From JAFGXT01 sp963677165 (GTDB taxonomy: Bacteria > Verrucomicrobiota > Lentisphaeria > Victivallales > SZUA-371), in assembly GCA_963677165.2 (NCBI GenBank), contig CAXXSX010000002.1, positions 930,001 through 994,000 on the forward strand: a DNA stretch of 64,000 nucleotides, in the 5' to 3' direction. The position numbers were made by a program, and so were the translations under genes. Positions 18,201 through 26,416 of the stretch are shown here, in pieces (position 1 is the first letter of the stretch; each line of letters opens with the position of its first letter). Under the pieces are notes generated by a model, which ran no database searches, was not told the origin of the DNA, and was given only the letters and a program-made list of their open reading frames with translations.

Positions 18201-18490
18201 CAAAATTTCTTTTATACGACATAAACTCTGAAAAAAAGATTTCTGCATTTGAATTATCCGGTTCCGCAAAATTCTCTCCATTTTATGTCTATGGCTGTGA
18301 TTATGCTCAACAAGGCCAACTTTGGTTCTATAACGGAAGCTTTATTGATTATATTTCAGGCCCAGATTCGAAACGATATCCGGTCCTCCTTTCGAAATAT
18401 TCCTCCCCTAAAAGTACTTTTCCTGACTCAGATGGCAAATCTGTAATTATTATAACTGACAACGAAATCTACAAAGTTACTCCGAAATAA
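15209..18490 (+). CDS. Giant secreted CsgG-like/TPR/propeller protein
   Basis: A 1093-residue exported protein; the signal peptide ends near ASAGFCTT. Residues ~28-165 resemble the CsgG/TolB-N-like fold: a helix, the FLERTQIENVLKERKL segment, then ALGNILQADLFAIIHA. A second similar stretch follows (AAEIERRLSGIPGVIMLERD). Around residues 290-335 there is a TPR-like pair (FFAEYEFLRRQGNYEAARRR, LNSAIALDPENYKYR). The C-terminal third (~770-1093) looks like a beta-propeller with repeated short strands (GRIYLLLTTWE, DRIYTFIGRHYYS, KSVIIITDNEIYKV). A role as an envelope sensor or scaffold is inferred; I do not recognise a characterized family. It is monocistronic. An ATG at 15215 is an equally good start. 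Confidence 0.75.
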   Translation: MLMKSNKLIKYCTIICFLIFASAGFCTTKIALVSDSPKLQHLADLVLAAVSDDNRIEFLERTQIENVLKERKLAAEKITSTNLPALGNILQADLFAIIHAKSSPKGKDISASGLIVYDAKSGFRLANVNLSEKDTVREIAERLRRAIDLHLNPNKQIWLSVAAIRDAGVPNRLKYRMAHIAAEIERRLSGIPGVIMLERDYLENVNTERKLTGKIFKLAPSARLVRLEFTPGNSAEIVNLQLRITNAAGNELFSLDQPDCLKNVRNNMMRIMKEISHYLNISERELCSAKQEAKRFFAEYEFLRRQGNYEAARRRLNSAIALDPENYKYRIKELMLNAIIPGNIDQKITYMNKNLELCLEINHDFPEHGNCLDSGVIRNFFKWPDCSIISLENMKKLAKFADQLRVHSEKEFCRFNNFNPDTPVENKEDIKLANMYYQTMIPFELYWDFDKWLGSLSKLSLQLLKKSIDFYNRHPQAIEMIQGKRQTQPTDIVLLSCLINTGNIKSKEQTILLKRIALSKKRLSDLSKRHYKNNMSDLFYLNDWMNLFVSIDNRFLGNRKISCDKAVKRFLINSGEYIKLAKTHPVPKIRKQAYQLELWKKTEESNFDENEFNKNMRNYCDQMNSISPEGLKRNSFISHSLALWDACAAQNKHSKLYWIAKKIVAGYCNRQNKSPEKAILEKVTKCKDVKKRLNMVIKSAAGILDYYSDNRKAISDFKTAYNYLDRDVEKTYNNWLLKKALAALSPTLQISRLYDLNHKNLITINQKQTHYKIKKAKFHDGRIYLLLTTWEKNAAVGEFDLTTNKLNILSAWTSKPEGKRNDIQAWTTDGKYAAVCNRTSIRILKLDGSKECIIRDLPAESVMSTTIMDDRIYTFIGRHYYSIRRGRPAETILFSCQLDGNDRKVHMSTLNEKKRYEIENKPFTVNAMIADPFRKRLVFVSKPGFSGPRSWGEPYQGLFEYYIDSGKLDKLINCEIRGFSIVGNQIFMKCNFGRKKRAKFLLYDINSEKKISAFELSGSAKFSPFYVYGCDYAQQGQLWFYNGSFIDYISGPDSKRYPVLLSKYSSPKSTFPDSDGKSVIIITDNEIYKVTPK

Positions 18491-18634
18491 ACATTATATG
18501 GCATTTGGAATTTTGTAATTCGAAATTTTTTTTGATTTTTCTGCGAAATATAGCTTTGCTCATATTGTGTTTTCGTTTTTCGTTATTTATATTAATTATA
18601 GATACGAACTTCGCACAAAACAAAGAGATATATT

Positions 18635-19747
18635 ATGAAAATCGGTTTAGCAAAAGAAATCAAGGCGGAAGAATACCGCGTGGGACTTACTCCAGACAGC
18701 GTGGCAGAATATGTCACGCACGGACATAAGGTAATGGTGGAAAGCGGTGCCGGACTGGGGTCCGGTTTCAGCAATGAAGCTTATGAAAAGGCAGGGGCGG
18801 TTGTCGAAGCCGACCGTCAGAAACTGTTTGACGCCGCGGAAATGATCATTAAGGTCAAAGAACCCCTGGAACCGGAATATACTCTGTTTCATGAGGGGCA
18901 GATTTTATATACTTATCTGCATCTTGCCGCTGACAAACCACAGACGGAAGCCCTGCTGGCGAAAAAAGTGATCGCCGTAGGCTATGAAACGGTGACAGAA
19001 GCCGACGGCGGTCTGCCGCTGCTGGCCCCGATGTCGCAGATTGCCGGACGTATGGCGGTACAGGAGGGCGCGAAATATCTTGAACGTCCGTTCGGCGGCT
19101 GCGGCATCCTGCTGGGCGGAGTACCGGGCGTACGTAAAGGCAAAGTGGTCATTATCGGCGCCGGAGAAGTCGGCTCGAATGCCTGTCGTATTGCTGCCGG
19201 AATGGGTGCGGACGTCACGATTCTGGATATTTCCACCAAACGTCTTGAAGTAATTGAAAACATTTTCGGCAACACCGTAAGTACGCTTTATTCGTCGCCC
19301 GCCAATCTCAGGTCGGCTTTGCGCGAAGCGGATCTGGTGATCGGCGCGGTTCTGATTCCCGGCGCGACCACTCCCCGGCTGGTCCGCCGGGAAGACCTTG
19401 CGTTGATGAAACCCGGCACGGTCATGGTGGACGTGGCGATCGACCAGGGCGGCTGCTTTGAAACGTCACACGTAACCTATCATTCCGACCCAGTGTATGC
19501 GGTTGACGGCATTATCCATTACTGCGTAGGCAACATGCCGGGAGCGGTGGCTTTATCCTCGACCATGGCCCTGACCAATGCCACTACCAGGTACGGACTG
19601 CTGATCGCGGACCATGGCGTTTCCGCGATTTTAACCAATGATTCTTTGCGCAGCGGCTTGAATTGTTACCTTGGAAGGCTTACTAATAAGGCAGTAGCCG
19701 AAGCCCATGGTATGAAATTCGAGGAACCGGATGGACAAACTGGATAA
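18635..19747 (+). CDS. ald: Alanine dehydrogenase
   Basis: A 370-residue NAD-dependent L-alanine dehydrogenase that interconverts alanine and pyruvate plus ammonium. Full-length family features: MKIGLAKEIK-AEEYRVGLTP at the N-terminus (Arg15), IIKVKEPLEPEY (Lys75), LHLAAD (His96), the nucleotide-binding VVIIGAGEVGSNACRIAAGM and the late HYCVGNMPGAVALSSTMALT motif. Its 3' end overlaps the Lrp-type regulator by 17 bp, so the two are translated together. It may serve ammonium assimilation or pyruvate/alanine balance, in keeping with the amtB/P-II operon in this window. Confidence 0.96.
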   Translation: MKIGLAKEIKAEEYRVGLTPDSVAEYVTHGHKVMVESGAGLGSGFSNEAYEKAGAVVEADRQKLFDAAEMIIKVKEPLEPEYTLFHEGQILYTYLHLAADKPQTEALLAKKVIAVGYETVTEADGGLPLLAPMSQIAGRMAVQEGAKYLERPFGGCGILLGGVPGVRKGKVVIIGAGEVGSNACRIAAGMGADVTILDISTKRLEVIENIFGNTVSTLYSSPANLRSALREADLVIGAVLIPGATTPRLVRREDLALMKPGTVMVDVAIDQGGCFETSHVTYHSDPVYAVDGIIHYCVGNMPGAVALSSTMALTNATTRYGLLIADHGVSAILTNDSLRSGLNCYLGRLTNKAVAEAHGMKFEEPDGQTG

Positions 19748-20195
19748 AAAGATCATCGCCCTGCTGTCAGACGACGGCAGGGTAAGCAATAACGAAATAG
19801 CCCGGATACTTGAGGTATCCGAAGGCACCATACGCAACCGGATCAGGCGAATGACCGAGGAAGGAACATTAAAGGTTTCCGGTCTGGTTTCGCCGGAAGC
19901 CATTGAAGACAAGGAACTGGTTCTGCTGGGCGTGAAAGTGGCGGTCAGCCGCGATCTGTCGGCAATCGCGGAAAAGATATCACAACTTCCGGAAGTCCAG
20001 GCCGTATCAATCACAACAGGACGCTACGATATTGTTATTGAAGCTCTGCTGAAATTAAAACACGGTCCGATCGACTTTCTCGGCAATTCTCTTGCCTCCA
20101 TTGAAGGAATTGTTTCAACTGAAACATTCATGGTTATGAAAAGCTACAACAAATGGATTCGTGCGGCAAACACCAACTCCTGTGCCAATTCATAA
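19731..20195 (+). CDS. Lrp/AsnC-family regulator
   Basis: A 154-residue protein. The N-terminal winged HTH is clear (MDKLDKKIIALLSDDGRVSN, ILEVSEGTIRNRIRRM). A C-terminal RAM/AsnC ligand-binding domain follows (VLLGVKVAV, VQAVSITTGRYDIVIEALL, SIEGIVSTETFMVMKS). The start ATG lies inside ald and uses GAGGAA within that gene as ribosome binding site. Lrp-type regulators linked to ald usually control it in response to alanine (as AldR does in mycobacteria), which is the likely role here. The gene ends 17 bp from the convergent glycosyltransferase. Confidence 0.93.
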   Translation: MDKLDKKIIALLSDDGRVSNNEIARILEVSEGTIRNRIRRMTEEGTLKVSGLVSPEAIEDKELVLLGVKVAVSRDLSAIAEKISQLPEVQAVSITTGRYDIVIEALLKLKHGPIDFLGNSLASIEGIVSTETFMVMKSYNKWIRAANTNSCANS

Positions 20196-20212
20196 ATGAG
20201 TCAGATGTTGAA

Positions 20213-21952
20213 CTATTTCAAAACTTTCTGCTCAGACTCTATTAAGCCTTTTCTGACCAGCAAAACCTGTGGATCATTATGCCCTTGAATTGTTCGAGTA
20301 CCGACCATAAATTGGTCATATGGAGATTCTGACATATCCTGATGATTAAAATGCTTATATTGCATAACCACATAATCAGCATTCTTAAGCCGCTCATGAA
20401 CGTCATTCCAGTCATACGCAAAATCATAGTCCCTCTGAAGAAAGTACACCACCTCGGAATTGAGGTTTAGGAGATACAGAATCTTTTTATTCTCAGGAAC
20501 AATCTCCATTGCTTTCCGACAAAAATATTTTGTTGTGTTATATCGATCAATAACTTCTTGAACGATCTGAAAATATAGAACCATAGCCAATAACAAACCA
20601 GGCAAAAACCAGCTTATGGCCTTAAGAAACTTTCCATCTGCCAGCAACCGGCAAATAAAAAACATTATAACAATAACAATGATGAGAAAAACCGAAAAGA
20701 TAATAAAATGATGGTTTATCAGGTTGGACGCTTCCATCATACCAAGTCCATCTTTCACACTCAAATGCGGAAAATCATTTCCAGTCGCACGTTTTCCCAG
20801 CTTATAAAGCAATCCAGCCCTGATAACAACACCAATGCCAACGCAAACCGCAACAACTGCGCCCCATCCATAAATCCATTTGTTGTGAAGTTTATATTTG
20901 ATATCTTCCAGCAGTACCAGATAGCGCGAAATAATTATCGCTGCGGCTGGATACAGCGGCAAAATATAATCGCCCCGTTTTACAGCAGCAATTGTAAAAA
21001 ACACAAAACCGGTCAGGAACCACAATGCCAAAAACCAGGTTTCCTGCCGCAGATGTTTATATTTTTTTCTAAATTGAAAAAGCAGAAAAGGAACTGCAAT
21101 GGACCAAGGCAGTGCCCCGGCGAAGAATTTTCCAAAATAATAATACAAAGGCTGATGTATACCATCTTTATATTCAGAACCACCGGTAAATCGCAGGATG
21201 TTATGTTGAATGAGAAAATCCCAGGCAAAACCACCATGGGTTATAATACTTTCGTAAATATACCATGGAGCGGAAATCGATATAACAATAATGACGCCAC
21301 TGATGGGTTTAAGGTCCCACCAGAGTTTCCATTTACGAAAAATACAGCCGTAACAGAAAATCAGAAAGCCAGCCATAACAACCCCAACTGGACCTTTCAC
21401 CATAACCGAAAGCCCCAGTGTAACATAGAACAGGTAAAGCCACCATGTTGGCCTGTTTTTCTCCCAGAATCCCCGGTACAAACAAAGCATGGCAAACATA
21501 TAAAACGCGGTCAAAACAATATCAATTCGGGCTGTACGCCCGAGATTGACGAAAGTCATCATAGTGCACAGCAAATAACCGGCGAGAAATCCTGTTTTAG
21601 TTCCATAAATCTTTTTCCCCAGCCAAACGGTCATCAAAATCGTAAGAATAGCGGAAATCGCCGATGGAAACCTTACCGAAAATTCGTTGACTCCGAAAAT
21701 CATCCCGCAAATTGAATATAGCCAATAGCAAAAAATCGGCTTCTCAGTGGTAAGTGCTCCTTTATAGTGCATCGTGGTCCAATCGCCAGTTGCAAGCATG
21801 TTTCTGGCAATTACGGCAGCTCGACCTTCCTGAGCTGAAAACAAGCCTTCACTTTGAAGATTAACAAAAAATACAATCACAGCAAAAACGGTAAGAAAAA
21901 TCCACTGTCCCCGCTCTGTCAACCAAAAATTCTTAAAGGATTCTTTATTCAT
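20213..21952 (-). CDS. ArnT/PMT-like membrane glycosyltransferase (GT39/GT83 type)
   Basis: A ~579-residue polytopic membrane protein of the dolichyl/undecaprenyl-phosphate sugar transferase superfamily. It has about a dozen hydrophobic segments and the large periplasmic loop near the N-terminus with AQEGRAAVIARNMLATGDW, ALTTEKPIFCYW and NEFSVRFPSA, which are family signatures. It would move a sugar from a polyprenyl-phosphate carrier to lipid A, another lipid or a protein. The start at 21952 (MNKESFK) is preferred because GGAGAGG lies about 10 nt upstream; the ATG at 21961 would leave only 1 nt. It is 19 bp downstream of cysteine synthase and co-directional. Confidence 0.88.
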   Translation of the reverse strand: MNKESFKNFWLTERGQWIFLTVFAVIVFFVNLQSEGLFSAQEGRAAVIARNMLATGDWTTMHYKGALTTEKPIFCYWLYSICGMIFGVNEFSVRFPSAISAILTILMTVWLGKKIYGTKTGFLAGYLLCTMMTFVNLGRTARIDIVLTAFYMFAMLCLYRGFWEKNRPTWWLYLFYVTLGLSVMVKGPVGVVMAGFLIFCYGCIFRKWKLWWDLKPISGVIIVISISAPWYIYESIITHGGFAWDFLIQHNILRFTGGSEYKDGIHQPLYYYFGKFFAGALPWSIAVPFLLFQFRKKYKHLRQETWFLALWFLTGFVFFTIAAVKRGDYILPLYPAAAIIISRYLVLLEDIKYKLHNKWIYGWGAVVAVCVGIGVVIRAGLLYKLGKRATGNDFPHLSVKDGLGMMEASNLINHHFIIFSVFLIIVIVIMFFICRLLADGKFLKAISWFLPGLLLAMVLYFQIVQEVIDRYNTTKYFCRKAMEIVPENKKILYLLNLNSEVVYFLQRDYDFAYDWNDVHERLKNADYVVMQYKHFNHQDMSESPYDQFMVGTRTIQGHNDPQVLLVRKGLIESEQKVLK

Positions 21953-21971
21953 GAAAAACATACCTCTCCGA

Positions 21972-22862
21972 CTACATTAACGCCGAACTAAAATAGCGTT
22001 CTACACGATCAGGGAGAACAGTGAGAATATTACCTTCGATATTTTTAGCAAGCTTTCTGGCGGCCCACACATTTGCCCCGGAAGAAATCCCCACCATTGC
22101 ACCAAATTTACAACCAAGTTCACGGGTTGTCGCAATTGCATCTTCATCGGTAACCTCAATAACCTCATCAACCAGTGATACATCAAGAATATCCGGAACA
22201 AAGCCATCGCCAATGCCCTGAATCTGATGAAGTCCGGGTTCATGACCAAGCAAGGCCGAAACATTTTTGGGTTCAACCGCAACGATTTTAACATCGCCTT
22301 TATGCTTTTTCAGGAAACTGGCGACTCCCTGCAAGGTTCCTCCGCTACCAATTCCTGCCACAAAACAAGCGACATTACCACCAGTCTGACGCCACATTTC
22401 CCTGGCAGTTCCTTCGTAATGCGCCCTGGGATTATCTGGATTCGTAAATTGATGCAGCGTAATGGCATTAGGGTCATTCGACACAATCTCTTCGACCTTT
22501 GCAATTGCAGCAGGAAGGCTTCCTTTTGCAGGCGTAAGAACCAGTTCAGCGCCAAGACTGCGAATCAGTCTCTTACGTTCCTCACTCATATTTTCCGGCA
22601 TGACAATAATGACTTTCAAGCCTTTCAGCCTGCCGCACAATGCGATACCGATACCGGTATTACCAGAAGTCGGCTCTACCAGAACAGTATTTTTCGTGAT
22701 TTTTCCCGCAAGCTCAGCACCTTCAATCATAGCAAGGGCCACACGATCCTTAATACTGCCGCCCGGATTAAGAAATTCGGCTTTCGCGTAAATACTTTCT
22801 CCACGCAACTGTAGTAAAGGAGTATTCCCCACCAGATCCAGAATATTATCAGTTACCAGCAT
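21972..22862 (-). CDS. Cysteine synthase (O-acetylserine sulfhydrylase)
   Basis: A 296-residue PLP enzyme that makes cysteine from O-acetylserine and sulfide. The PLP lysine is Lys38 in NPGGSIKDR. The substrate loop TSGNTGIGIA, the phosphate-binding GIGSGGTLQG and the late VGISSGANVWAA are all present. The start is taken at 22862 (MLVTDNILDLVGNTP), which has AGGGAA upstream and matches the family start; an ATG at 22910 would add 16 non-homologous residues. It is CysK/CysM-like, and the exact subtype cannot be decided here. A two-gene unit with the glycosyltransferase is likely. Confidence 0.94.
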   Translation of the reverse strand: MLVTDNILDLVGNTPLLQLRGESIYAKAEFLNPGGSIKDRVALAMIEGAELAGKITKNTVLVEPTSGNTGIGIALCGRLKGLKVIIVMPENMSEERKRLIRSLGAELVLTPAKGSLPAAIAKVEEIVSNDPNAITLHQFTNPDNPRAHYEGTAREMWRQTGGNVACFVAGIGSGGTLQGVASFLKKHKGDVKIVAVEPKNVSALLGHEPGLHQIQGIGDGFVPDILDVSLVDEVIEVTDEDAIATTRELGCKFGAMVGISSGANVWAARKLAKNIEGNILTVLPDRVERYFSSALM

Positions 22863-22976
22863 TATTTCCCTGTATATGAAGTTCCATCTCAAATTCGAAT
22901 ACTTTAGCACAAAAAAAATAATTTTCTGTTTCTATTCCGAAATTTTGCAGGAAAAATGCTTGTAAGTATTTAGAGA

Positions 22977-23007
22977 TTAAGGGACCCCCTCCAAGAGGGC
23001 CCCTTAA
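22977..23007 (-). terminator. Stable hairpin downstream of the GH172-like gene
   Basis: TTAAGGG...CCCTC pairs with GAGGG...CCCTTAA to give a long GC-rich stem. On the minus strand it lies ~36 bp after the stop at 23043 but lacks a clear T-run. It may be a weak terminator or a 3'-end stabilizing hairpin. Confidence 0.5.
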
Positions 23008-23042
23008 CTTTTGTATTTTCAATGTCTTTGTATTACCCTGAA

Positions 23043-24194
23043 TCAGAATATTTTCAGGTCATCAATATCCGGAAGAGGTGAGAACGGAACCGACGGCAGA
23101 GTCTGATACCAGAACGCCACGGACGCAATATCGTCCTGAAGCGGAAGATAACAGCCATTGTCCTTCCAGCCAAGAGCCTGAATCGTCACTTTCAGATCCT
23201 CCTCAAAACGAATCGGGTCGGTCACGTGCCATCGGTACATACTGAAACGCTGGTTCGCGGAATAAAGTCCGTCAGGACGTACTACATGCGGAACACCGCA
23301 GTAGGGCGTACAATATTCCTGATAACGTTTTTCCGCCCGGTTTTCAAAGTTGTATGAACCGCAGAAATAATCCTCGGTTCCTGTTCCGCAAATAGTCGGG
23401 AAACCGGTAGAGCCGCCGAGCTCTTTGCCTCCACTAAGCTCAGGATCAGTATCGCCGTCCATATAGAATTTGATTTCTCCTTCGCCCCACCAGCCATTAT
23501 TGTTTAGCTGCCAGGCCAAATAAGTTCCGACATAGTGTCCTTTCCCTTGGACATTATCAATAATGGTATAAACGTCTCCCTTTTTCAAGGGATTCGAACG
23601 GCGGAATGACGCATGAAAATAGGCCGCATCAGCCGGAACATCATTCAATGCGTAATCAATCTGGTAAAATATTGTCTTGTCAGCCTCCGGCTCCAGGTTT
23701 TCCATAGTAATCTTAATGCGTTTACGAAACGGCATCGGCCAATAGCAGTTAAATGCACTGCCGGGATTTACGCAGACCATCTGTGAATTTAACAATATCG
23801 GCTGGTTGCTATTAACATACGCTGATGCAAAAAAGTCACTTATAGGACATTCCACCGAAGGATGCTCCTGGTCATCGTAGTAAATCCGGAGTATTGTAGT
23901 ACGAAAATTGCCGGTAGGCGTCATCCAGATATGCTGGATACAACCGGGACCGGTAATATCAGCCAACGTTACCATTTCAGCTGCCTTTAGCTGAAAGCAG
24001 GGTTTTACCTTCCAACCTTGTCCAAGCTCTCGGGCCGAGCCGAGAGGTTTTCCATTTTCGTCAAGTCCCGGAATTTCACGCCCGCCGCCGGATTTCTCCC
24101 CGGTAGGATTTTCGGCACAAATTGAACGGGTTTTGGCGTCTGACAGGAGAGACATGGTTGACATGTCACATTGGAGTCCATTAAATCTGCTCAT
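23043..24194 (-). CDS. GH172 / DUF2961 glycoside hydrolase-like protein
   Basis: A 383-residue protein of the DUF2961 family, now glycoside hydrolase family 172, whose characterized members act on difructose dianhydride or D-arabinofuranosides. Conserved blocks are GPGCIQHIWMTPTGNFRTTI, LRIYYDDQEHPSVECPISDF, NNGWWGEGEIKFYMDGD and FPTICGTGTEDYFCGSYNF; the last two hold the glutamates expected at the active site. There is no signal peptide, so it is probably cytoplasmic. The second Met (24194) is preferred as start because AGGA lies ~10 nt upstream. It is divergent from an AraC gene 96 bp away, which presumably controls it. The substrate is not predictable. Confidence 0.9.
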   Translation of the reverse strand: MSRFNGLQCDMSTMSLLSDAKTRSICAENPTGEKSGGGREIPGLDENGKPLGSARELGQGWKVKPCFQLKAAEMVTLADITGPGCIQHIWMTPTGNFRTTILRIYYDDQEHPSVECPISDFFASAYVNSNQPILLNSQMVCVNPGSAFNCYWPMPFRKRIKITMENLEPEADKTIFYQIDYALNDVPADAAYFHASFRRSNPLKKGDVYTIIDNVQGKGHYVGTYLAWQLNNNGWWGEGEIKFYMDGDTDPELSGGKELGGSTGFPTICGTGTEDYFCGSYNFENRAEKRYQEYCTPYCGVPHVVRPDGLYSANQRFSMYRWHVTDPIRFEEDLKVTIQALGWKDNGCYLPLQDDIASVAFWYQTLPSVPFSPLPDIDDLKIF

Positions 24195-24290
24195 TTCCAT
24201 AATTCCTAATTTTTTTGTACTATTAGATGAGAAACAATGATATTATAATTGAATTTATGTAATAAATGAATAGATTATCTTATTATAAAT

Positions 24291-25121
24291 ATGCACTATT
24301 ACATGGAAAGAAAAATGCTGCGATACCTGTGTCATATGCCGAAACAAGAACCGTACTCGTTTCGAATTGATGGAGTCGGGCTACATGAGCCCATGCCGCC
24401 AAGTATTGTTAACCGCCCGAAAGGAACAGACGATTACCTGCTGATGTACTTCCATACCCCAGTCCGGCTGAAAGTTAACGGTAAAGAATCAATGCATCCG
24501 GCAAACACATTAATGCTGTGGACACCATCGGACGGGCATTATTATGGAAATCCGGAAAAAGAATATCTGCATTCATGGATTCATTTTTTAGGCAGAGACA
24601 TCCCCATAATGCTAAAATCGGCAGGAATTATTCCCGGACACATCTCGTTCCACGAGACCTCTTTATTTGAGTCATACATCCAACAACTTTACAATGAACG
24701 GGTTTTGCAACCGGATCCCAACCCGACAATTTTGAAAAACCTGCTGCATAATTTATTCATTGAAATTGCAAGAAAATCTATATCGACACCACTTCCATCA
24801 ATACCGGAAGGAGTGTTGAAAGCCAAACAATATATCGATATTAATTATACACATTCGATTAAGCTGGATAAGCTGGCAAAAATGGCTTCGTATTCGATAC
24901 CGCATTTTTCCGCGGAATTCAAGAAACACTTTCATATTTCCCCCATTGACTATGCTATTCAATTGAAGCTCGAGCACGCCTGCTATCTTTTGAAAGATCG
25001 TAACTTAAACATTGCGGACATTGCTGAACGCCTGGGATACAACGATATGTTTTATTTCTCACGACAATTCAAAAAGTATTTTAAAACAAGCCCGAATAAC
25101 TTCCGGAAAAACATTCATTGA
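24291..25121 (+). CDS. AraC-family transcriptional regulator
   Basis: A 276-residue regulator. The N-terminal sensor domain (~20-150) has YLLMYFHTPVRLKV, NTLMLWTPSDGHYYG and HSWIHFLG, the arrangement seen in AraC proteins of glycoside loci. The C-terminal double HTH has KLDKLAKMASYSIPHFSAEF and NIADIAERLGYNDMFYFSRQ, then FKTSPNNFR. An in-frame ATG at 24303 is an alternative start. It is divergent from the GH172-like gene and the likely activator of it. A 236-bp gap to the next gene follows. Confidence 0.92.
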   Translation: MHYYMERKMLRYLCHMPKQEPYSFRIDGVGLHEPMPPSIVNRPKGTDDYLLMYFHTPVRLKVNGKESMHPANTLMLWTPSDGHYYGNPEKEYLHSWIHFLGRDIPIMLKSAGIIPGHISFHETSLFESYIQQLYNERVLQPDPNPTILKNLLHNLFIEIARKSISTPLPSIPEGVLKAKQYIDINYTHSIKLDKLAKMASYSIPHFSAEFKKHFHISPIDYAIQLKLEHACYLLKDRNLNIADIAERLGYNDMFYFSRQFKKYFKTSPNNFRKNIH

Positions 25122-25276
25122 TCCTTACGACGAATAGCGTTAGCTCCCCTTTAAGCACTGCACATTACATAATCGGAAACATATAGGATATGCCAGGTAG
25201 ATACATCCGTTCAGCCTCTTTCTGCACCAGAATGTGGTAATCGTGTGGTAATCACGATAAAATTTACTGTATTCTA

Positions 25277-25327
25277 TTGACTTATTGAAAAGTTCATATT
25301 ATAATATTTAGTAATCAATGATTACTA
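25277..25327 (+). promoter_or_regulatory. Sigma-70 promoter and LacI operator
   Basis: TTGACT (25277-25282), 17-nt spacer, TATAAT (25300-25305). Just downstream is the perfect 9-1-9 palindrome TAGTAATCAATGATTACTA (25309-25327) at the expected transcription start, 31 bp before the LacI gene. Upstream, 25235-25255 carries two GTGGTAATC direct repeats and an ATCGTG/CACGAT inverted repeat that share the GTAATC core, so these may be auxiliary sites. Confidence 0.78.
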
Positions 25328-25358
25328 ATCATTAAAACCAACAAAAAAGACGTAAGAA

Positions 25359-26375
25359 ATGAATCAGAGAGAAATAGCAACAGCACTGGGCGTCTCGCAA
25401 ACATCCGTGTCACTGGTATTAAATAATCCGCAGACGAAAAAACTATCTGCAGATAAGCGTAACAAAATACTACGCTTTCTTGAGAAGCATGATTATTTTG
25501 CTCAAGCAGGGAACGGAAAAACCAGAAATATTGCTTATCTATTTCCCGAACAACCAGCAGGGGGATCTCATCAGCGTTTCTATGACCGTTTTATTATGGG
25601 AATTGAAGCAGAAGCCTCACAAGTCGGCTACAATGTTATTGTTGAAAGATATAAAAAGAACAATACTTTGATTCTACCTCAAAAGAAAATCGATGGAGTA
25701 ATTCTTGAAGGCGCGATAAATATTGAGAATCTACGATCAATTGCAGAAAAAACCCCAACCGTTCTACTCAACAACTCAGTATGCGAACCGATATGCGATA
25801 TGGTATATCCTGATAATTGTGGCGGCATAGAGCTTGCATTAAGCTATCTAATTAATCGCGGCCATAGTAAAATCGCATATTTTGCCGCTACGATAAATAA
25901 CACTTATTTTATAAATAATTTTTACCGCCGTATCGAAACATTCAAAAGTATGGTCAGTGCCTTAAACCTTGTTCAGAACAATGATTATATTCAGCTTCCT
26001 GAATTAACCAAGGCAACCCTTGAAGAAACCGATCTTAAAATTTCTGAAACCTTGAAGTTGTGGAAACAAATGAAAGAACCTCCGACAGCGGTTTTATGCT
26101 ATAACGACCTATATGGACTGCAGATGATTCGCCAGGCTAATATTCTGGGAATAAAAGTTCCTCAGGAATTAAGTATCATAGGAATGGATAATATTCCTGG
26201 CGGAGAATTATCATTTCCAAGCCTGACAACCATTGACCACAATGCCGAAGAGATGGGTCGCCTGAGTGTCGAAACCCTAATCCAGAGAATTGACCATCCG
26301 GAACGAGTATTTCATAAGATCAGCAGCAATGCCTGTCTGGTATGCAGAGAAAGTGTAGTTGATTTAAATAAATAA
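25359..26375 (+). CDS. LacI-family transcriptional regulator
   Basis: A 338-residue regulator of standard length. The LacI HTH starts at the first residue (NQREIATALGVSQTSVSLVL, NNPQTKKLS), followed by a hinge and a periplasmic-binding-type sensor (residues ~58-335) with MVYPDNCGGIELALSYLINR, GHSKIAYFAA, AVLCYNDLYGLQMIRQANIL, IIGMDNIPGGELSFPSLTTI and a conserved C-terminal CRES-type end. It heads cassette B, with a pseudopilin 41 bp downstream and a secreted hydrolase after that. The palindrome at 25309-25327 is a strong candidate for its own operator. Confidence 0.94.
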   Translation: MNQREIATALGVSQTSVSLVLNNPQTKKLSADKRNKILRFLEKHDYFAQAGNGKTRNIAYLFPEQPAGGSHQRFYDRFIMGIEAEASQVGYNVIVERYKKNNTLILPQKKIDGVILEGAINIENLRSIAEKTPTVLLNNSVCEPICDMVYPDNCGGIELALSYLINRGHSKIAYFAATINNTYFINNFYRRIETFKSMVSALNLVQNNDYIQLPELTKATLEETDLKISETLKLWKQMKEPPTAVLCYNDLYGLQMIRQANILGIKVPQELSIIGMDNIPGGELSFPSLTTIDHNAEEMGRLSVETLIQRIDHPERVFHKISSNACLVCRESVVDLNK

Positions 26376-26416
26376 TATAATGTAGAGATTGTAATCAAAA
26401 AAAGGATGAAACAAAA

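Noticed and set aside
20708..21715. 335-residue plus-strand frame
   Set aside because: It lies wholly antisense to the well-supported membrane glycosyltransferase and has low-complexity Asn/Lys/Gln/Pro composition.
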